From: Methylophilales bacterium LSUCC0135
GTDB lineage: Bacteria; Pseudomonadota; Gammaproteobacteria; Burkholderiales; Methylophilaceae
Reading direction: 5' to 3'
Length of the DNA stretch: 49,940 nt
Assembly (NCBI GenBank): GCA_001704575.1
Contig: MCAW01000005.1
Span: 63,803-113,742 of the forward strand
Shown piece after piece: positions 27,250 to 36,446 of this stretch. The translations under genes and the position numbers were made by a program. The notes under the pieces are model-generated. The model was not told where the DNA came from and did not search any database. It saw nothing but the letters and a program-made list of their open reading frames with translations. The first letter of the stretch is position 1, and every line of letters begins with the position of its first letter.

Positions 27250-27750
27250 CTACCAGCCGATACCGATCCCGTAATAAGGGGAGTAACGCGGATGGCGCCA
27301 GGGGTAATAGCCGTAACCGAAATACGGGTGGTAATAGGGGTAGGAACGCAGTTGATATTCACGTTTGATGCGCTCCAGCTCCTGTTGCTTTTGCTGTTCA
27401 CGCTTGTTGATTTCTTCAGCAACGCCATCGCGCAGGGCCTGCTCGCGGCTGGCATGGATGTAATCCAGCACTTTGCTGTCAACGCCCTCTTTGCTCAACT
27501 GCAGCGCCTGTGATGGCGAAAGATCGTAACGGGAGCCGCTGGCCTTGATCTTTTCGATGATCTCGTCCGCGGAGAGGCCGCTGTTGGACAGCACTACCAG
27601 TTCACTCAACGACAGGTTGGGCAACGGCTGCGGCATGATGCGCTCCAGCTCCTCGGCCGAAATCCGTTGAATCTGCGGCGTCTGCGGTTGCGTCGTTGCG
27701 CAGCCCGATAGCATGATCAATAACGAAACCCCGGATATCAGCCTGCGCAT
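27250..27750 (-). CDS. Lipoprotein with coiled coil and Tyr/Pro/His-rich tail
   Basis: 166 aa, not assigned to a named family. A lipoprotein signal ends M-L-S-G-C with Cys17. A middle region (about 33-105) of short helices follows, then a charged Glu/Lys/Gln coiled coil (about 110-135). The last 30 residues are dominated by Tyr, Pro, His, Gly and Trp (for example YPYYHPYFGYGYYPW). ATG 27750 is chosen because AGGAGG stands at the right distance upstream; the longer frame would overlap clpB. It starts 22 bases after clpB, so co-expression under heat or envelope stress is inferred. Confidence 0.8.
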   Translation of the reverse strand: MRRLISGVSLLIMLSGCATTQPQTPQIQRISAEELERIMPQPLPNLSLSELVVLSNSGLSADEIIEKIKASGSRYDLSPSQALQLSKEGVDSKVLDYIHASREQALRDGVAEEINKREQQKQQELERIKREYQLRSYPYYHPYFGYGYYPWRHPRYSPYYGIGIGW

Positions 27751-27772
27751 TGCCAACCTCCTCCTGTCCGGA

Positions 27773-30358
27773 TCAACTCTTGCTGAACAGCATTTTTCCG
27801 CCCTTGCAATCAATTTTGACCGTATCCTTGGCGACAAAATTCCCGTTCAGAATTTCTTTTGCCAGTGGATTCTCGATCTCCGACTGAATGGCGCGCTTCA
27901 GCGGCCTTGCGCCATAAATCGGGTCGAAACCGGCATTGGCGATTTCTGCCAGCGCCGCATCGCTCACATCAAGCTGCATCTCCATGCGCGCCAGGCGCTG
28001 GGCCAGGCTCTGCAACTGAATGCGGGCAATCGATTTCACATGGGCCTCACCGAGCGAATGGAAGACGACGACTTCATCGATGCGGTTGACGAATTCCGGA
28101 CGGAAGTGGGTTTTTACTTCCCCCATCACCGCCAGCTTGATCACCTGATAATCGTCGCCGGCCATGCTCTGGATCATCTGCGAACCGAGGTTGGAGGTCA
28201 TGATGATGACGGTGTTCTTGAAATCCACGGTGCGACCCTGACCATCGGTCAAACGGCCATCATCAAGCACCTGCAACAGCACGTTGAACACGTCCGGATG
28301 CGCTTTCTCCACTTCATCCAGCAGAATCACGCTGTAGGGCTTGCGCCGCACCGCTTCGGTCAGCGTACCGCCTTCCTCGTAACCGACATAGCCGGGCGGC
28401 GCGCCAATCAGGCGGGCCACCGAATGCTTCTCCATGAATTCGCTCATGTCGATACGGATCAGATGCTCCTCCGAATCGAACAGAAAATTGGCCAGCGCCT
28501 TGCACAGCTCGGTCTTGCCGACCCCGGTGGGGCCCAGGAACAGGAAGGAACCATACGGCCGGTTCGGATCGGAAAGCCCGGAGCGCGAGCGGCGGATGGC
28601 ATCCGACACCAGGCGCACGGCCTCATCCTGACCGACCACGCGTTCGTGCAGCTTGTTCTCCATGGTCAGCAGTTTGTCGCGCTCGCCCTGCATCATCTTG
28701 GCAACCGGAATGCCGGTGGCGCGCGAGACCACTTCGGCGATCTCCTCGGCGCCGACTTCGGTGCGCAGCATCTTGTGTTTGGGCTGCTCGGCCGACGCTT
28801 CCGCCTTGGCGGCCTGCTTCAGCTGCGCTTCCAGTTGCGGCAGTTTGCCGTATTGCAGTTCTGAAACCTTCTGCCAGTCGCCCTTGCGCGTGGCTTCTTC
28901 CATCTGCAGCTTGAGCTTTTCGACTTCCTCCTTGATGTGCTGGCTGCCCTGCACCTGCGCTTTTTCCGCTTTCCAGATTTCTTCCAGATCAGCGTATTCC
29001 TTCTCTAGCTTAGCGATTTCTTCCTCGATCAGTGCGAAGCGTTTCTGCGACCCCTCGTCCTTCTCCTTCTTAACCGCCTCGCGCTCGATCTTGAGCTGAA
29101 TCAGCCGGCGGTCGAGTTTGTCCATTACTTCCGGCTTGGAATCGATTTCCATCTTGATGCGCGAAGCTGCCTCGTCGATCAGGTCGATGGCCTTGTCCGG
29201 CAGAAAGCGGTCGGTGATGTAGCGATGGGACATTTCGGCGGCCGCCACAATGGCCGGGTCGGTGATCTCAACGCCGTGATGCAGCTCGTATTTCTCCTGC
29301 AGGCCGCGCAGGATGGCGATGGTCGCCTCCACCGTCGGCTCATCCACCAGCACTTTCTGGAAGCGACGCTCCAGCGCTGCATCCTTCTCGATATATTTGC
29401 GGTATTCATCCAGTGTGGTAGCGCCGACGCAATGCAACTCGCCGCGCGCCAATGCAGGTTTCAGCATGTTGCCGGCGTCCATTGCACCTTCGGCCTTGCC
29501 GGCGCCGACCATGGTATGGATTTCATCGATAAATACGATGGTGCGGCCTTCGTCCTGTGCCAGCTCCTTCAGCACAGCCTTCAGTCGCTCCTCAAACTCG
29601 CCACGGTATTTGGCCCCGGCCAGCAGGGCCGCCATATCAAGCGACAGCACCTTCTTGTTCTTCAGGCTGTCCGGCACCTCGCCGTTGACGATGCGCTGTG
29701 CCAGCCCCTCGACAATCGCGGTCTTGCCGACGCCGGGCTCACCGATCAGCACCGGATTGTTCTTGGTGCGGCGCTGCAATACCTGAATGGCGCGGCGAAT
29801 TTCGTCATCACGGCCGATCACCGGGTCGAGCTTGCCCATGCGCGCCCGCTCGGTCAGGTCCAGTGTATATTTCTTCAGCGCCTCACGGCTGCCTTCGGCC
29901 TCGGCATCCTGCACCTGCTCGCCGCCGCGCACGGCCTGAATCGCCTGCTCCAGCGCTGCCTTGCTGAGGCCGTGCTGTTTCAGCAAGCGGCCGGTTTCAC
30001 CCTTGTCATCCGCCAGCGCCAGCAGAAACATCTCGCTGGCGATATAGCTGTCGCCGCGTTGCTGGGCGTATTTATCGGTCAGGTTCAGCAGGTTGTTGAG
30101 ATCACGGGAAATCGAGACTTCACCGGCATTGTTCTCGATTCTTGCCAGATTCTTGATCGATTGTTGCAGCGCCGCACGCAATGGCAGCAGATTGACGCCG
30201 GCATGGCCGAGCAGCGAGGAAGTGCTGCCGTCCTCCTGTTGCAGCAGCGCCTGCAGTAAATGCTGCGCCTCTATGCTGGGGTTGTCGTTGCCGACTGCGA
30301 TGCTTTGCGCATCGGCGATGGCCTGCTGGAATTTGGTGGTCAGTTTGTCGAAGCGCAT
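27773..30358 (-). CDS. clpB: ATP-dependent disaggregase ClpB
   Basis: 861 aa, full length. ClpB extracts polypeptides from aggregates together with DnaK. The Clp N-domain (about 1-145) is followed by AAA-1 with Walker [10 protein letters not shown] and Walker [14 protein letters not shown]. The long M-domain coiled coil spans about 400-525. AAA-2 has GPTGVGKTE and [12 protein letters not shown], with the C-terminal ARPLKRAIQ region. The M-domain separates it from ClpA and ClpC. A possible heat-shock promoter lies upstream. Confidence 0.97.
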   Translation of the reverse strand: MRFDKLTTKFQQAIADAQSIAVGNDNPSIEAQHLLQALLQQEDGSTSSLLGHAGVNLLPLRAALQQSIKNLARIENNAGEVSISRDLNNLLNLTDKYAQQRGDSYIASEMFLLALADDKGETGRLLKQHGLSKAALEQAIQAVRGGEQVQDAEAEGSREALKKYTLDLTERARMGKLDPVIGRDDEIRRAIQVLQRRTKNNPVLIGEPGVGKTAIVEGLAQRIVNGEVPDSLKNKKVLSLDMAALLAGAKYRGEFEERLKAVLKELAQDEGRTIVFIDEIHTMVGAGKAEGAMDAGNMLKPALARGELHCVGATTLDEYRKYIEKDAALERRFQKVLVDEPTVEATIAILRGLQEKYELHHGVEITDPAIVAAAEMSHRYITDRFLPDKAIDLIDEAASRIKMEIDSKPEVMDKLDRRLIQLKIEREAVKKEKDEGSQKRFALIEEEIAKLEKEYADLEEIWKAEKAQVQGSQHIKEEVEKLKLQMEEATRKGDWQKVSELQYGKLPQLEAQLKQAAKAEASAEQPKHKMLRTEVGAEEIAEVVSRATGIPVAKMMQGERDKLLTMENKLHERVVGQDEAVRLVSDAIRRSRSGLSDPNRPYGSFLFLGPTGVGKTELCKALANFLFDSEEHLIRIDMSEFMEKHSVARLIGAPPGYVGYEEGGTLTEAVRRKPYSVILLDEVEKAHPDVFNVLLQVLDDGRLTDGQGRTVDFKNTVIIMTSNLGSQMIQSMAGDDYQVIKLAVMGEVKTHFRPEFVNRIDEVVVFHSLGEAHVKSIARIQLQSLAQRLARMEMQLDVSDAALAEIANAGFDPIYGARPLKRAIQSEIENPLAKEILNGNFVAKDTVKIDCKGGKMLFSKS

Positions 30359-30400
30359 ATTGCCCTCTCAAAGTGAATATTGGATTGCTACCTAGTTGAG

Positions 30401-30422
30401 GATGCCCGCAATGCATTTCAAG
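30401..30422 (-). promoter_or_regulatory. Possible sigma-32 promoter of clpB
   Basis: On the minus strand CTTGAAA (30422-30416) matches the sigma-32 -35 consensus perfectly and lies about 60 bases upstream of the clpB ATG. The downstream GGGCATC (30407-30401) only loosely resembles the -10 consensus, and the spacing is short. Confidence 0.35.
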
Positions 30423-30501
30423 TAGCAGCGCATTCCGGTCAGCGCCGTATTTCGTCCGGTGATACATGCCTGTAGCCGCCGGGGCCCGATGACCGCCATG
30501 C

Positions 30502-30507
30502 TATAAT
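30502..30507 (+). promoter_or_regulatory. -10 box of the mrp operon
   Basis: A perfect TATAAT lies 131 bases before mrpA. It predicts transcription starting near 30513, which is the first base of the foldable leader element. The -35 region is GC-rich and not consensus, so an activator may be involved. Confidence 0.5.
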
Positions 30508-30511
30508 TTTC

Positions 30512-30571
30512 GCCAGCGGGACTGCCATTGTCTGTCCGTGCAAGCACGGATAACCCGTCCGGCACTTTTTT
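30512..30571 (+). promoter_or_regulatory. Structured 5' leader of the mrp operon (riboswitch-like)
   Basis: The RNA can fold as a closed, nested element. GCC (30512-30514) pairs with GGC (30561-30563). CGGG (30517-30520) pairs with CCCG (30554-30557). An inner perfect seven-pair hairpin is TCCGTGC-AA-GCACGGA (30535-30550), joined by TAA. ACTTTTTT follows directly (30564-30571). The element starts at the predicted transcription start and sits before a cation/proton antiporter operon. This is the setting of the nhaA-I-type lithium/sodium riboswitches, but membership is a hypothesis. Confidence 0.5.
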
Positions 30572-30637
30572 GAACCAATTCCACACCGGAACTGACTATA
30601 AGAACTCGACAGATGCCGCTTTTGAGCTTTACCCGTC

Positions 30638-33451
30638 ATGATTGAAAATTCACCATACGCCTTTCTGCTGCCGCTGGCATTGCTGACCGCATTCGCCGGT
30701 GTGTTGCTGCCGTTGCTGGCCGAAAGTCACGGCCGCAAGCTTGCTGCAATCGCCGCAGGTGCCGTGATGGCGGTCTCGCTGGCCTTGCTCGTGCCGCTGT
30801 TTGCGCTGGTCGTTTCCGGCCAGACCGTAGTCGTGCCGGTCGAATGGCTGCCTGACTATGGCTTCAATCTGGCTTTCCGCCTCGACGGTCTGGGCATGCT
30901 GTTCACCATCCTGATTCTCGGCATCGGCTTGCTGGTCGTGCTCTACGCCTACTATTACCTGCCGGACAAGGACAAGCTCGGCCGCTTTTATGCCTTGCTG
31001 CTACTGTTCATGTCGGCCATGCTCGGCATTGTGCTGTCGGAAAACCTGCTGATGATGGTGGTGTTCTGGGAAATTACCAGCCTGTCGTCTTTTCTGCTCA
31101 TCGCCTACAAATCCGAAGCCTACGAGTCGCGCATCGCCGCCCGCATGGCGCTGGTAGTCACCGGCGGTGGCGGTCTCGCCCTGCTGGCCGGCATCATTCT
31201 ACTCGGCCAGGTTGCCGGCAGTTATGAACTGAGTCAGGTCATTGCGGCGGCAGATCTGATCAAGGCTGACCCGCTTTACCCGCTCATCCTGACCCTGGTG
31301 CTGCTCGGCGCGTTCACCAAGTCCGCGCAATTTCCGTTCCATTTCTGGCTGCCGAACGCGATGGCGGCACCGACCCCGGTTTCCGCCTATCTGCACTCGG
31401 CCACCATGGTCAAGGCCGGCGTATTCCTGCTGGCAAGGCTTTATCCGGTGCTGTCCGGCACCGATGCCTGGCTCATCAGTGTCAGTGCCATCGGTGCCAT
31501 CACGCTGGTCTATGGCGCCTACATGGCCATGTACCGCGACGACTTCAAGGGTCTACTGGCTTATTCCACCATCAGCCACCTCGGCCTCATCACGCTGCTG
31601 TTCGGTCTCAGCACGCCGATGTCGGTCGTAGCCGGTGTGTTCCACATCATCAATCACGCCATTTTCAAGGCCTCGCTGTTCATGGCGGCCGGTATCATCG
31701 ACCACGAATGCGGCACGCGCGACATGCGCCGCGTCAACGGCCTGTTCAAACTGATGCCCATCACGGCGACGCTGGCCATGGTGGCCGCTGCTTCGATGGC
31801 TGGCGTGCCGTTGTTGAACGGCTTTCTCAGCAAGGAAATGTTCTTTACCGAAGCGGTACTCTTTACCGGCTTCGACAGCTCGCATCTGATCTTGCCGGTA
31901 TTCGCCACCATCGCCGGCATTCTGGCCGTCGCCTACTCGGCACGCTTCATCCACGACGTCTTTTTTAACGGCGACCCCGTCGACCTGCCGCGTCAACCGC
32001 ATGAGCCGCCGCGCTGGATGCGCGTGCCGGTCGAGATTCTGGTGCTGCTCTGCCTGGTGGTCGGCATGTTCCCCGCCCGGTCGGTCGGTACCCTGCTGGC
32101 CACGGCAGCCGGTGCCACCCTGCAGGCCCCGCTCCCTGCTTACGACCTGAAAATCTGGCATGGCTTCAACCTGGCGCTGGTCATGAGCGTCGTGGCGCTG
32201 GCTGGCGGCGTCGCACTGTATGCCCAGCGCGCAACCCTGATCCGATGGAATGACAAGTTGCCTTCGCTCAACAGCAAAACCGGCTTCGAACGCCTGCATC
32301 GCTTCATGGCCGCGCAAGCCAGCCGCATACTGGCGTGGCTCGACAACGGCTCGCTGCAACGCTATATCGCCCTGCTCTGCGCTTTCGTGCTGATTTACGG
32401 CGGCTGGGCCTCATACAGAAATATGAGCCTCAGCGATGCCAGCTTCAGTGGCGCCAGCAGCTCGCCCATCGACATCGCCGCGATGATCGCGCTGGCTGCC
32501 ATGGCGCTCGGTACCATCGGGACGACGCTGCTGCATCACCGCCGACTGCTCGCGGTCATCCTGATCGGCATTGTCGGTCTGGTCGTCTCGCTGACCTTCG
32601 TGCGTTTTTCCGCCCCCGACCTCGCACTCACCCAACTCTCGGTCGAGGTTGTCACCATCGTACTGATGCTGCTGGCGCTCTACTACCTGCCGCAAACCAC
32701 CCCGAAGGAATCCTCGCGCCTGCGCGTCGGGCGCGATGTTCTCCTCGCTGCCGGTATCGGCGGCGGCATGGCGCTGGCGACCTACGCGCTGCTGACCAGC
32801 CCGTTCAGCACCATTTCCGATTTCTATCTGCAACAATCGGTGCCCGGCGGTGGCGGCAGCAACGTGGTCAATGTCATTCTGGTCGATTTCCGCGGGTTCG
32901 ATACGCTCGGCGAAATCGCCGTGCTGGCGATGGCCGCACTCGGCGCTCACGCGCTGCTGGACCAGCTGCGCTTACTGCCGCCCAAACATGACAGCGCAGG
33001 GCGGCAGTGGGCACAGGAGCCGCATCCGCTTTTCCTCAGGATGCTGATGCAGCCGCTGTTGCCGCTGGCGCTCGCCGTCTCGGTCTATATCTTCCTGCGC
33101 GGCCACAACCTGCCCGGCGGCGGCTTTGTCGCAGGTCTGGTCACCGGCGTTGCGCTGATCCTGCAATCGCTGGCGGGCGGCCTCTCGTTCGCAGAAAACC
33201 GCCTGCCGAGAAGCTACCCTCCGCTGCTCGGCCTCGGTCTCGCCTTTGCTGCCGGTATCGGTCTCGTCAGCTGGTTCTTCAGCCGGCCTTTCCTCACCAG
33301 CGCGCACGGCCATTTCCACCTGCCGCTGCTGGGCGATATCGAACTGGCATCGGTCATCATCTTCGACCTCGGCGTTTATCTGGTGGTGGTCGCCACCGTG
33401 CTGCTGATACTGAGCGAATTGGGCAAACTGCATAAAGGAGAGCAAACCTGA
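30638..33451 (+). CDS. mrpA: Mrp/Mnh cation/proton antiporter subunit A fused to subunit B
   Basis: 937 aa, nearly all hydrophobic. The first 500 residues form a complex-I-like antiporter domain: LRLDG-type start, EITSLSSFLLI, the KSAQFPFHFWLPNAM motif, and SATMVKAGVFLLARLYP. Residues of about 560-770 correspond to the MrpA C-terminal extension (FVRFSAPDLALTQLSVE). The last 140 residues (LRGHNLPGGGFVAGLVTG) are an MrpB domain. This fused AB layout marks the six-gene group 2 operons. The complex exchanges Na+ (or Li+, K+) for protons across the inner membrane. TGATG coupling joins it to mrpC. Confidence 0.95.
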   Translation: MIENSPYAFLLPLALLTAFAGVLLPLLAESHGRKLAAIAAGAVMAVSLALLVPLFALVVSGQTVVVPVEWLPDYGFNLAFRLDGLGMLFTILILGIGLLVVLYAYYYLPDKDKLGRFYALLLLFMSAMLGIVLSENLLMMVVFWEITSLSSFLLIAYKSEAYESRIAARMALVVTGGGGLALLAGIILLGQVAGSYELSQVIAAADLIKADPLYPLILTLVLLGAFTKSAQFPFHFWLPNAMAAPTPVSAYLHSATMVKAGVFLLARLYPVLSGTDAWLISVSAIGAITLVYGAYMAMYRDDFKGLLAYSTISHLGLITLLFGLSTPMSVVAGVFHIINHAIFKASLFMAAGIIDHECGTRDMRRVNGLFKLMPITATLAMVAAASMAGVPLLNGFLSKEMFFTEAVLFTGFDSSHLILPVFATIAGILAVAYSARFIHDVFFNGDPVDLPRQPHEPPRWMRVPVEILVLLCLVVGMFPARSVGTLLATAAGATLQAPLPAYDLKIWHGFNLALVMSVVALAGGVALYAQRATLIRWNDKLPSLNSKTGFERLHRFMAAQASRILAWLDNGSLQRYIALLCAFVLIYGGWASYRNMSLSDASFSGASSSPIDIAAMIALAAMALGTIGTTLLHHRRLLAVILIGIVGLVVSLTFVRFSAPDLALTQLSVEVVTIVLMLLALYYLPQTTPKESSRLRVGRDVLLAAGIGGGMALATYALLTSPFSTISDFYLQQSVPGGGGSNVVNVILVDFRGFDTLGEIAVLAMAALGAHALLDQLRLLPPKHDSAGRQWAQEPHPLFLRMLMQPLLPLALAVSVYIFLRGHNLPGGGFVAGLVTGVALILQSLAGGLSFAENRLPRSYPPLLGLGLAFAAGIGLVSWFFSRPFLTSAHGHFHLPLLGDIELASVIIFDLGVYLVVVATVLLILSELGKLHKGEQT

Positions 33452-33810
33452 TGGAAGCCATGCTGGCAATTGCAATCGGCCTGCTGTCCGGCTGCGGCGT
33501 GTACCTGATGCTGCGGGCACGCACCTTTCCGGTCATTCTCGGCCTGACCCTGCTTTCCTATGCGGTCAATCTGTTCCTGTTTGCCAGCGGCAGACTGACC
33601 ATCAACGCGCCGCCCATCATCAGCGCAGAAGCCAGCCATTACACCGATCCGATTCCGCAGGCGCTGGTGCTGACCGCCATCGTCATCGGTTTCGGCATGA
33701 CCGCCTACATCGTCACGCTGGCGCTGCGCGGACTTTCAGAGTCGGGCGACGATCATGTGGATATGGCAGTGGAATCAACAGAAGCAGGCAAGAAAGGCGA
33801 AACGGCATGA
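33451..33810 (+). CDS. mrpC: Mrp antiporter subunit C (NuoK-like)
   Basis: 119 aa with three hydrophobic segments, matching the NuoK-like MrpC fold. Typical are GVYLMLRARTFPVILGLTLLSYAVNLFLF and the proline-containing D-P-I-P-Q-A-L-V-L-T-A-I-V-I loop. The C-terminus is charged and cytoplasmic. Its ATG shares a base with the mrpA stop, and its stop overlaps mrpD. Confidence 0.94.
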   Translation: MEAMLAIAIGLLSGCGVYLMLRARTFPVILGLTLLSYAVNLFLFASGRLTINAPPIISAEASHYTDPIPQALVLTAIVIGFGMTAYIVTLALRGLSESGDDHVDMAVESTEAGKKGETA

Positions 33811-35378
33811 TGTCATTCCTTGTCATGCACAGCGCTATCCTGCCGGTGCTCATCCCCTTTGTCAGCAGCATCGTGCTGTTGATTGCCGCCCGTCGCGATG
33901 CAACCATGCAGCTCTGCATCGCAGCTGTTTCCACCTTGCTGTTGCTGGCCGCATCGGCTCAACTGCTCTGGCTGACCGATCACCTGCCGCCGCTCGCCTA
34001 TGCGCTGGGGGAATGGCGGCCGCCCTTCGGCATCGTGCTGGTGGCAGACCGTCTGGCGGCACTCGGCGTCATGCTGAGCGCGATACTGGCAGCCGCCGCA
34101 CTGCTCTATGCCAGTGCCGGGTTTGACCAGAAGGGCCGCCACTTTCACGCCATTTTTCAGCTGCAACTGGTGGGCATCAACGGCGCTTTCCTGACCGGCG
34201 ATGTATTCAACCTGTTTGTCTTCTTCGAAGTCATGCTGCTGGCTTCCTACATTCTGCTCGCTCACGGCGGCGGGCTGGATAAAAGCCGCTCCGGGTTCGC
34301 CTACGTCACGCTCAATCTGGCCGGTTCGGCAGTGTTTCTGATCGCGCTCGGGCTCATCTACGGCACGCTCGGTACGCTCAATCTGGCCGATATCGCCATC
34401 CAGCTGCAAACCGTATCTGGCAACGAAGCCTCACTGGTACGCCTCGCCGGTGCACTGTTGTTTACCGTATTCCTGCTCAAGGCGGCCGTGCTTCCGCTGT
34501 CGTTCTGGCTGCCGCACGCCTATGCCGCTGCCGGCGCGCCGGTTGCCGCATTATTCGCGATCATGACCAAGGTGGGCATCGTCGCGCTGCTGCGTGTTGA
34601 AACCATTGCGTTCGGCCCGGCTGCTGCCACCGCCGATCTGGTGGGCGATTGGCTGGTCATCGCTGCGCTGGCTACCATCGCGCTGGCTGCGCTCGGCGTG
34701 CTGGCAGCAAAACGGTTGCAGACGCTGGTCGCCTGGCTGGTGCTGTCTTCGGCCGGCGTACTGTTATTGCTGGCCCCGTTGGGCGAGCGCGAAATCACCG
34801 CTGCCGGACTCTACTATCTGGTGCAGTCCGCCATCGCCGGCGCTGCATTCTTTCTGCTCTCCGGCCTTATCAGCGATGCCCGCGGCGCAGCGGCAGACCA
34901 TCTTTCAGCCGCGCGCAGCAACATGCCGGTACGGCTCAAGCTGGGCTTTCTGCTGCTGGCTGCAACTGCTGCGGGCCTGCCGCCGTTTTCCGGATTCATC
35001 GGCAAGCTGATGCTGCTTTCCAGCGTCAGCGATGCATCGATGGCAGCCGCTATCTGGGCAGTGATTCTGATCGCGGGCCTGCTGACAACAGTCGCGCTGG
35101 CCAAGGCCGGCAGCCGCCTGTTCTGGGAAACGCCGCCCGAGACTGAGGCGCTGCCGCCCGAGACTGAGGCGCTGCCGCCCGCAACACAAGCTGCGGCACA
35201 CTGGCGCCAGACTGCGGCCTGCTTCAGCTTAATGACCATTACGCTATTGCTGGTCGTGCTGGCGAGGCCGCTGTCGGATTTCTGCCAGCGCACGGCAATG
35301 CAATTGCATCAGCCGACGGATTACATCCATGCCGTGATCCCGCAGCCGGAAACCGTGAACAGGGTAAACAGGCCATGA
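33807..35378 (+). CDS. mrpD: Mrp antiporter subunit D (NuoM/N-like)
   Basis: 523 aa with about 14 hydrophobic helices. Antiporter-like motifs are LQLVGINGAFLTGDVFNLFVFFEVML and KAAVLPLSFWLPHAYAAAGAPVAALFA, with the buried lysines and glutamate used in proton transfer. Near the C-terminus a hydrophilic loop has two exact tandem heptads P-P-E-T-E-A-L encoded by a 21-bp DNA repeat. The start overlaps mrpC by four bases and the stop overlaps mrpE by four. Confidence 0.95.
   Translation: MMSFLVMHSAILPVLIPFVSSIVLLIAARRDATMQLCIAAVSTLLLLAASAQLLWLTDHLPPLAYALGEWRPPFGIVLVADRLAALGVMLSAILAAAALLYASAGFDQKGRHFHAIFQLQLVGINGAFLTGDVFNLFVFFEVMLLASYILLAHGGGLDKSRSGFAYVTLNLAGSAVFLIALGLIYGTLGTLNLADIAIQLQTVSGNEASLVRLAGALLFTVFLLKAAVLPLSFWLPHAYAAAGAPVAALFAIMTKVGIVALLRVETIAFGPAAATADLVGDWLVIAALATIALAALGVLAAKRLQTLVAWLVLSSAGVLLLLAPLGEREITAAGLYYLVQSAIAGAAFFLLSGLISDARGAAADHLSAARSNMPVRLKLGFLLLAATAAGLPPFSGFIGKLMLLSSVSDASMAAAIWAVILIAGLLTTVALAKAGSRLFWETPPETEALPPETEALPPATQAAAHWRQTAACFSLMTITLLLVVLARPLSDFCQRTAMQLHQPTDYIHAVIPQPETVNRVNRP
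35133..35174 (+). repeat. 21-bp in-frame tandem duplication within mrpD
   Basis: Two identical 21-bp units (35133-35153 and 35154-35174) encode P-P-E-T-E-A-L twice, and a third partial PP unit follows. The repeat keeps the frame and lies in a polar loop between membrane helices. Confidence 0.9.
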
Positions 35379-35863
35379 GACGTTTTTTTCCGCATCCCGC
35401 ACTTTCCGTGGCCATCTTTCTGCTGTGGATGGCACTCAATAACGCATCTTCACTGGCACATGCGGTTCTGGCGCTGATTCTGGCAATAGGGCTGCCGCTG
35501 CTGACACGCAGCTTCTGGCCCGAGCATCCGCCGCGCGTCAAGGCGATTCCGGCATTGCGCCTGTTCGCCGTCGTCGTCTGCGATATCGTCATCGCCAGCA
35601 TCGATGTCGCCAAACTGGTACTGGGGCCGACCGGCCGTATCAAACCGGCTTTCATCGAAGTGCCGCTCGATCTGCAGGATCCGTTCGTCGGCACCCTGCT
35701 GGCGAGCATCGTCTCGCTGACACCGGGCACCGTCTCGATCGACATCGACCGCAGCCGCTGGGTGCTGCAAGTGCATGCGCTCAATGTGGATGACCGCGCA
35801 GCCGTCATCAACGCCATCAAGACACGCTATGAAAAACCGCTGAAGGAGATTTTCTCATGCTGA
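35375..35863 (+). CDS. mrpE: Mrp antiporter subunit E
   Basis: 162 aa. Two or three N-terminal hydrophobic segments are followed by a cytoplasmic domain with FIEVPLDLQDPFVGTLLASIVSLTPGTVSIDID, the most conserved part of MrpE. It is a required accessory subunit of the antiporter complex with no known transport activity of its own. It overlaps mrpD and mrpF. Confidence 0.93.
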   Translation: MRRFFPHPALSVAIFLLWMALNNASSLAHAVLALILAIGLPLLTRSFWPEHPPRVKAIPALRLFAVVVCDIVIASIDVAKLVLGPTGRIKPAFIEVPLDLQDPFVGTLLASIVSLTPGTVSIDIDRSRWVLQVHALNVDDRAAVINAIKTRYEKPLKEIFSC

Positions 35864-36126
35864 ACTTCGCCATACAGATCGCCTTCGCGATGATTGCGCT
35901 GGCCATGCTGCTGAGCCTCTACCGCATGGTGCGCGGACCGGATGCGACCGACCGCATCCTGGCGCTCGATACGCTTTACATCAACACCATCGCGCTATTG
36001 GTGCTGCTCGGCATCAATACGGACAACTCGGCCTATTTCGAATCGGCCCTGCTGATTGCCATCATGGGCTTTGTCGGTACCGTGGCGCTGTCCAAATATC
36101 TGTTGCGGGGAGATATCATCGAATGA
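35857..36126 (+). CDS. mrpF: Mrp antiporter subunit F
   Basis: 89 aa with three transmembrane segments. The conserved RMVRGPDATDRILALDTL motif is clear, and a second part reads SAYFESALLIAIMGFVGTVALSKYL. It overlaps mrpE by seven bases and mrpG by four. Confidence 0.94.
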   Translation: MLNFAIQIAFAMIALAMLLSLYRMVRGPDATDRILALDTLYINTIALLVLLGINTDNSAYFESALLIAIMGFVGTVALSKYLLRGDIIE

Positions 36127-36446
36127 ACATCTGGATCGAAAGTCTGCTGGCATTCCTGATTCTGGCCGGGGCCAGCTTCACCCTGCTGGGTTCCATCGGC
36201 CTCGCGCGCTTGCCGGATTTTTTCATGCGCCTGCACGGGCCGACCAAAACCACCACGCTGGGCGTCGGTGCCATGGTCATCGCCTCGGCCATCTACTTCA
36301 GCGTCAGCGACCCCGGCATCAGCCTGCATGAAATCGCTGCCACCTTGTTCCTCTTCATCACCGCGCCCGTGAGCGCTCACTTGCTGGCCAAGGCTGCGCT
36401 GCACATCGCACAAAAACCGGTCAGCGAAGAAGATCGTCCGGGTTAA
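36123..36446 (+). CDS. mrpG: Mrp antiporter subunit G
   Basis: 107 aa with three hydrophobic segments. Family signature: GSIGLARLPDFFMRLHGPTKTTTLGVG, followed by LFLFITAPVSAHLLAKAA. It is the last gene of the operon. Its TAA overlaps the stop codon of the convergent thioredoxin-like gene, and no hairpin terminator lies between them. Confidence 0.94.
   Translation: MNIWIESLLAFLILAGASFTLLGSIGLARLPDFFMRLHGPTKTTTLGVGAMVIASAIYFSVSDPGISLHEIAATLFLFITAPVSAHLLAKAALHIAQKPVSEEDRPG

Noticed and set aside
30613-30645. Ten-codon upstream frame (ATG 30613) overlapping the mrpA start
   Set aside because: There is no ribosome-binding site before it, and short chance frames are common; noted only as a possibility within the leader.
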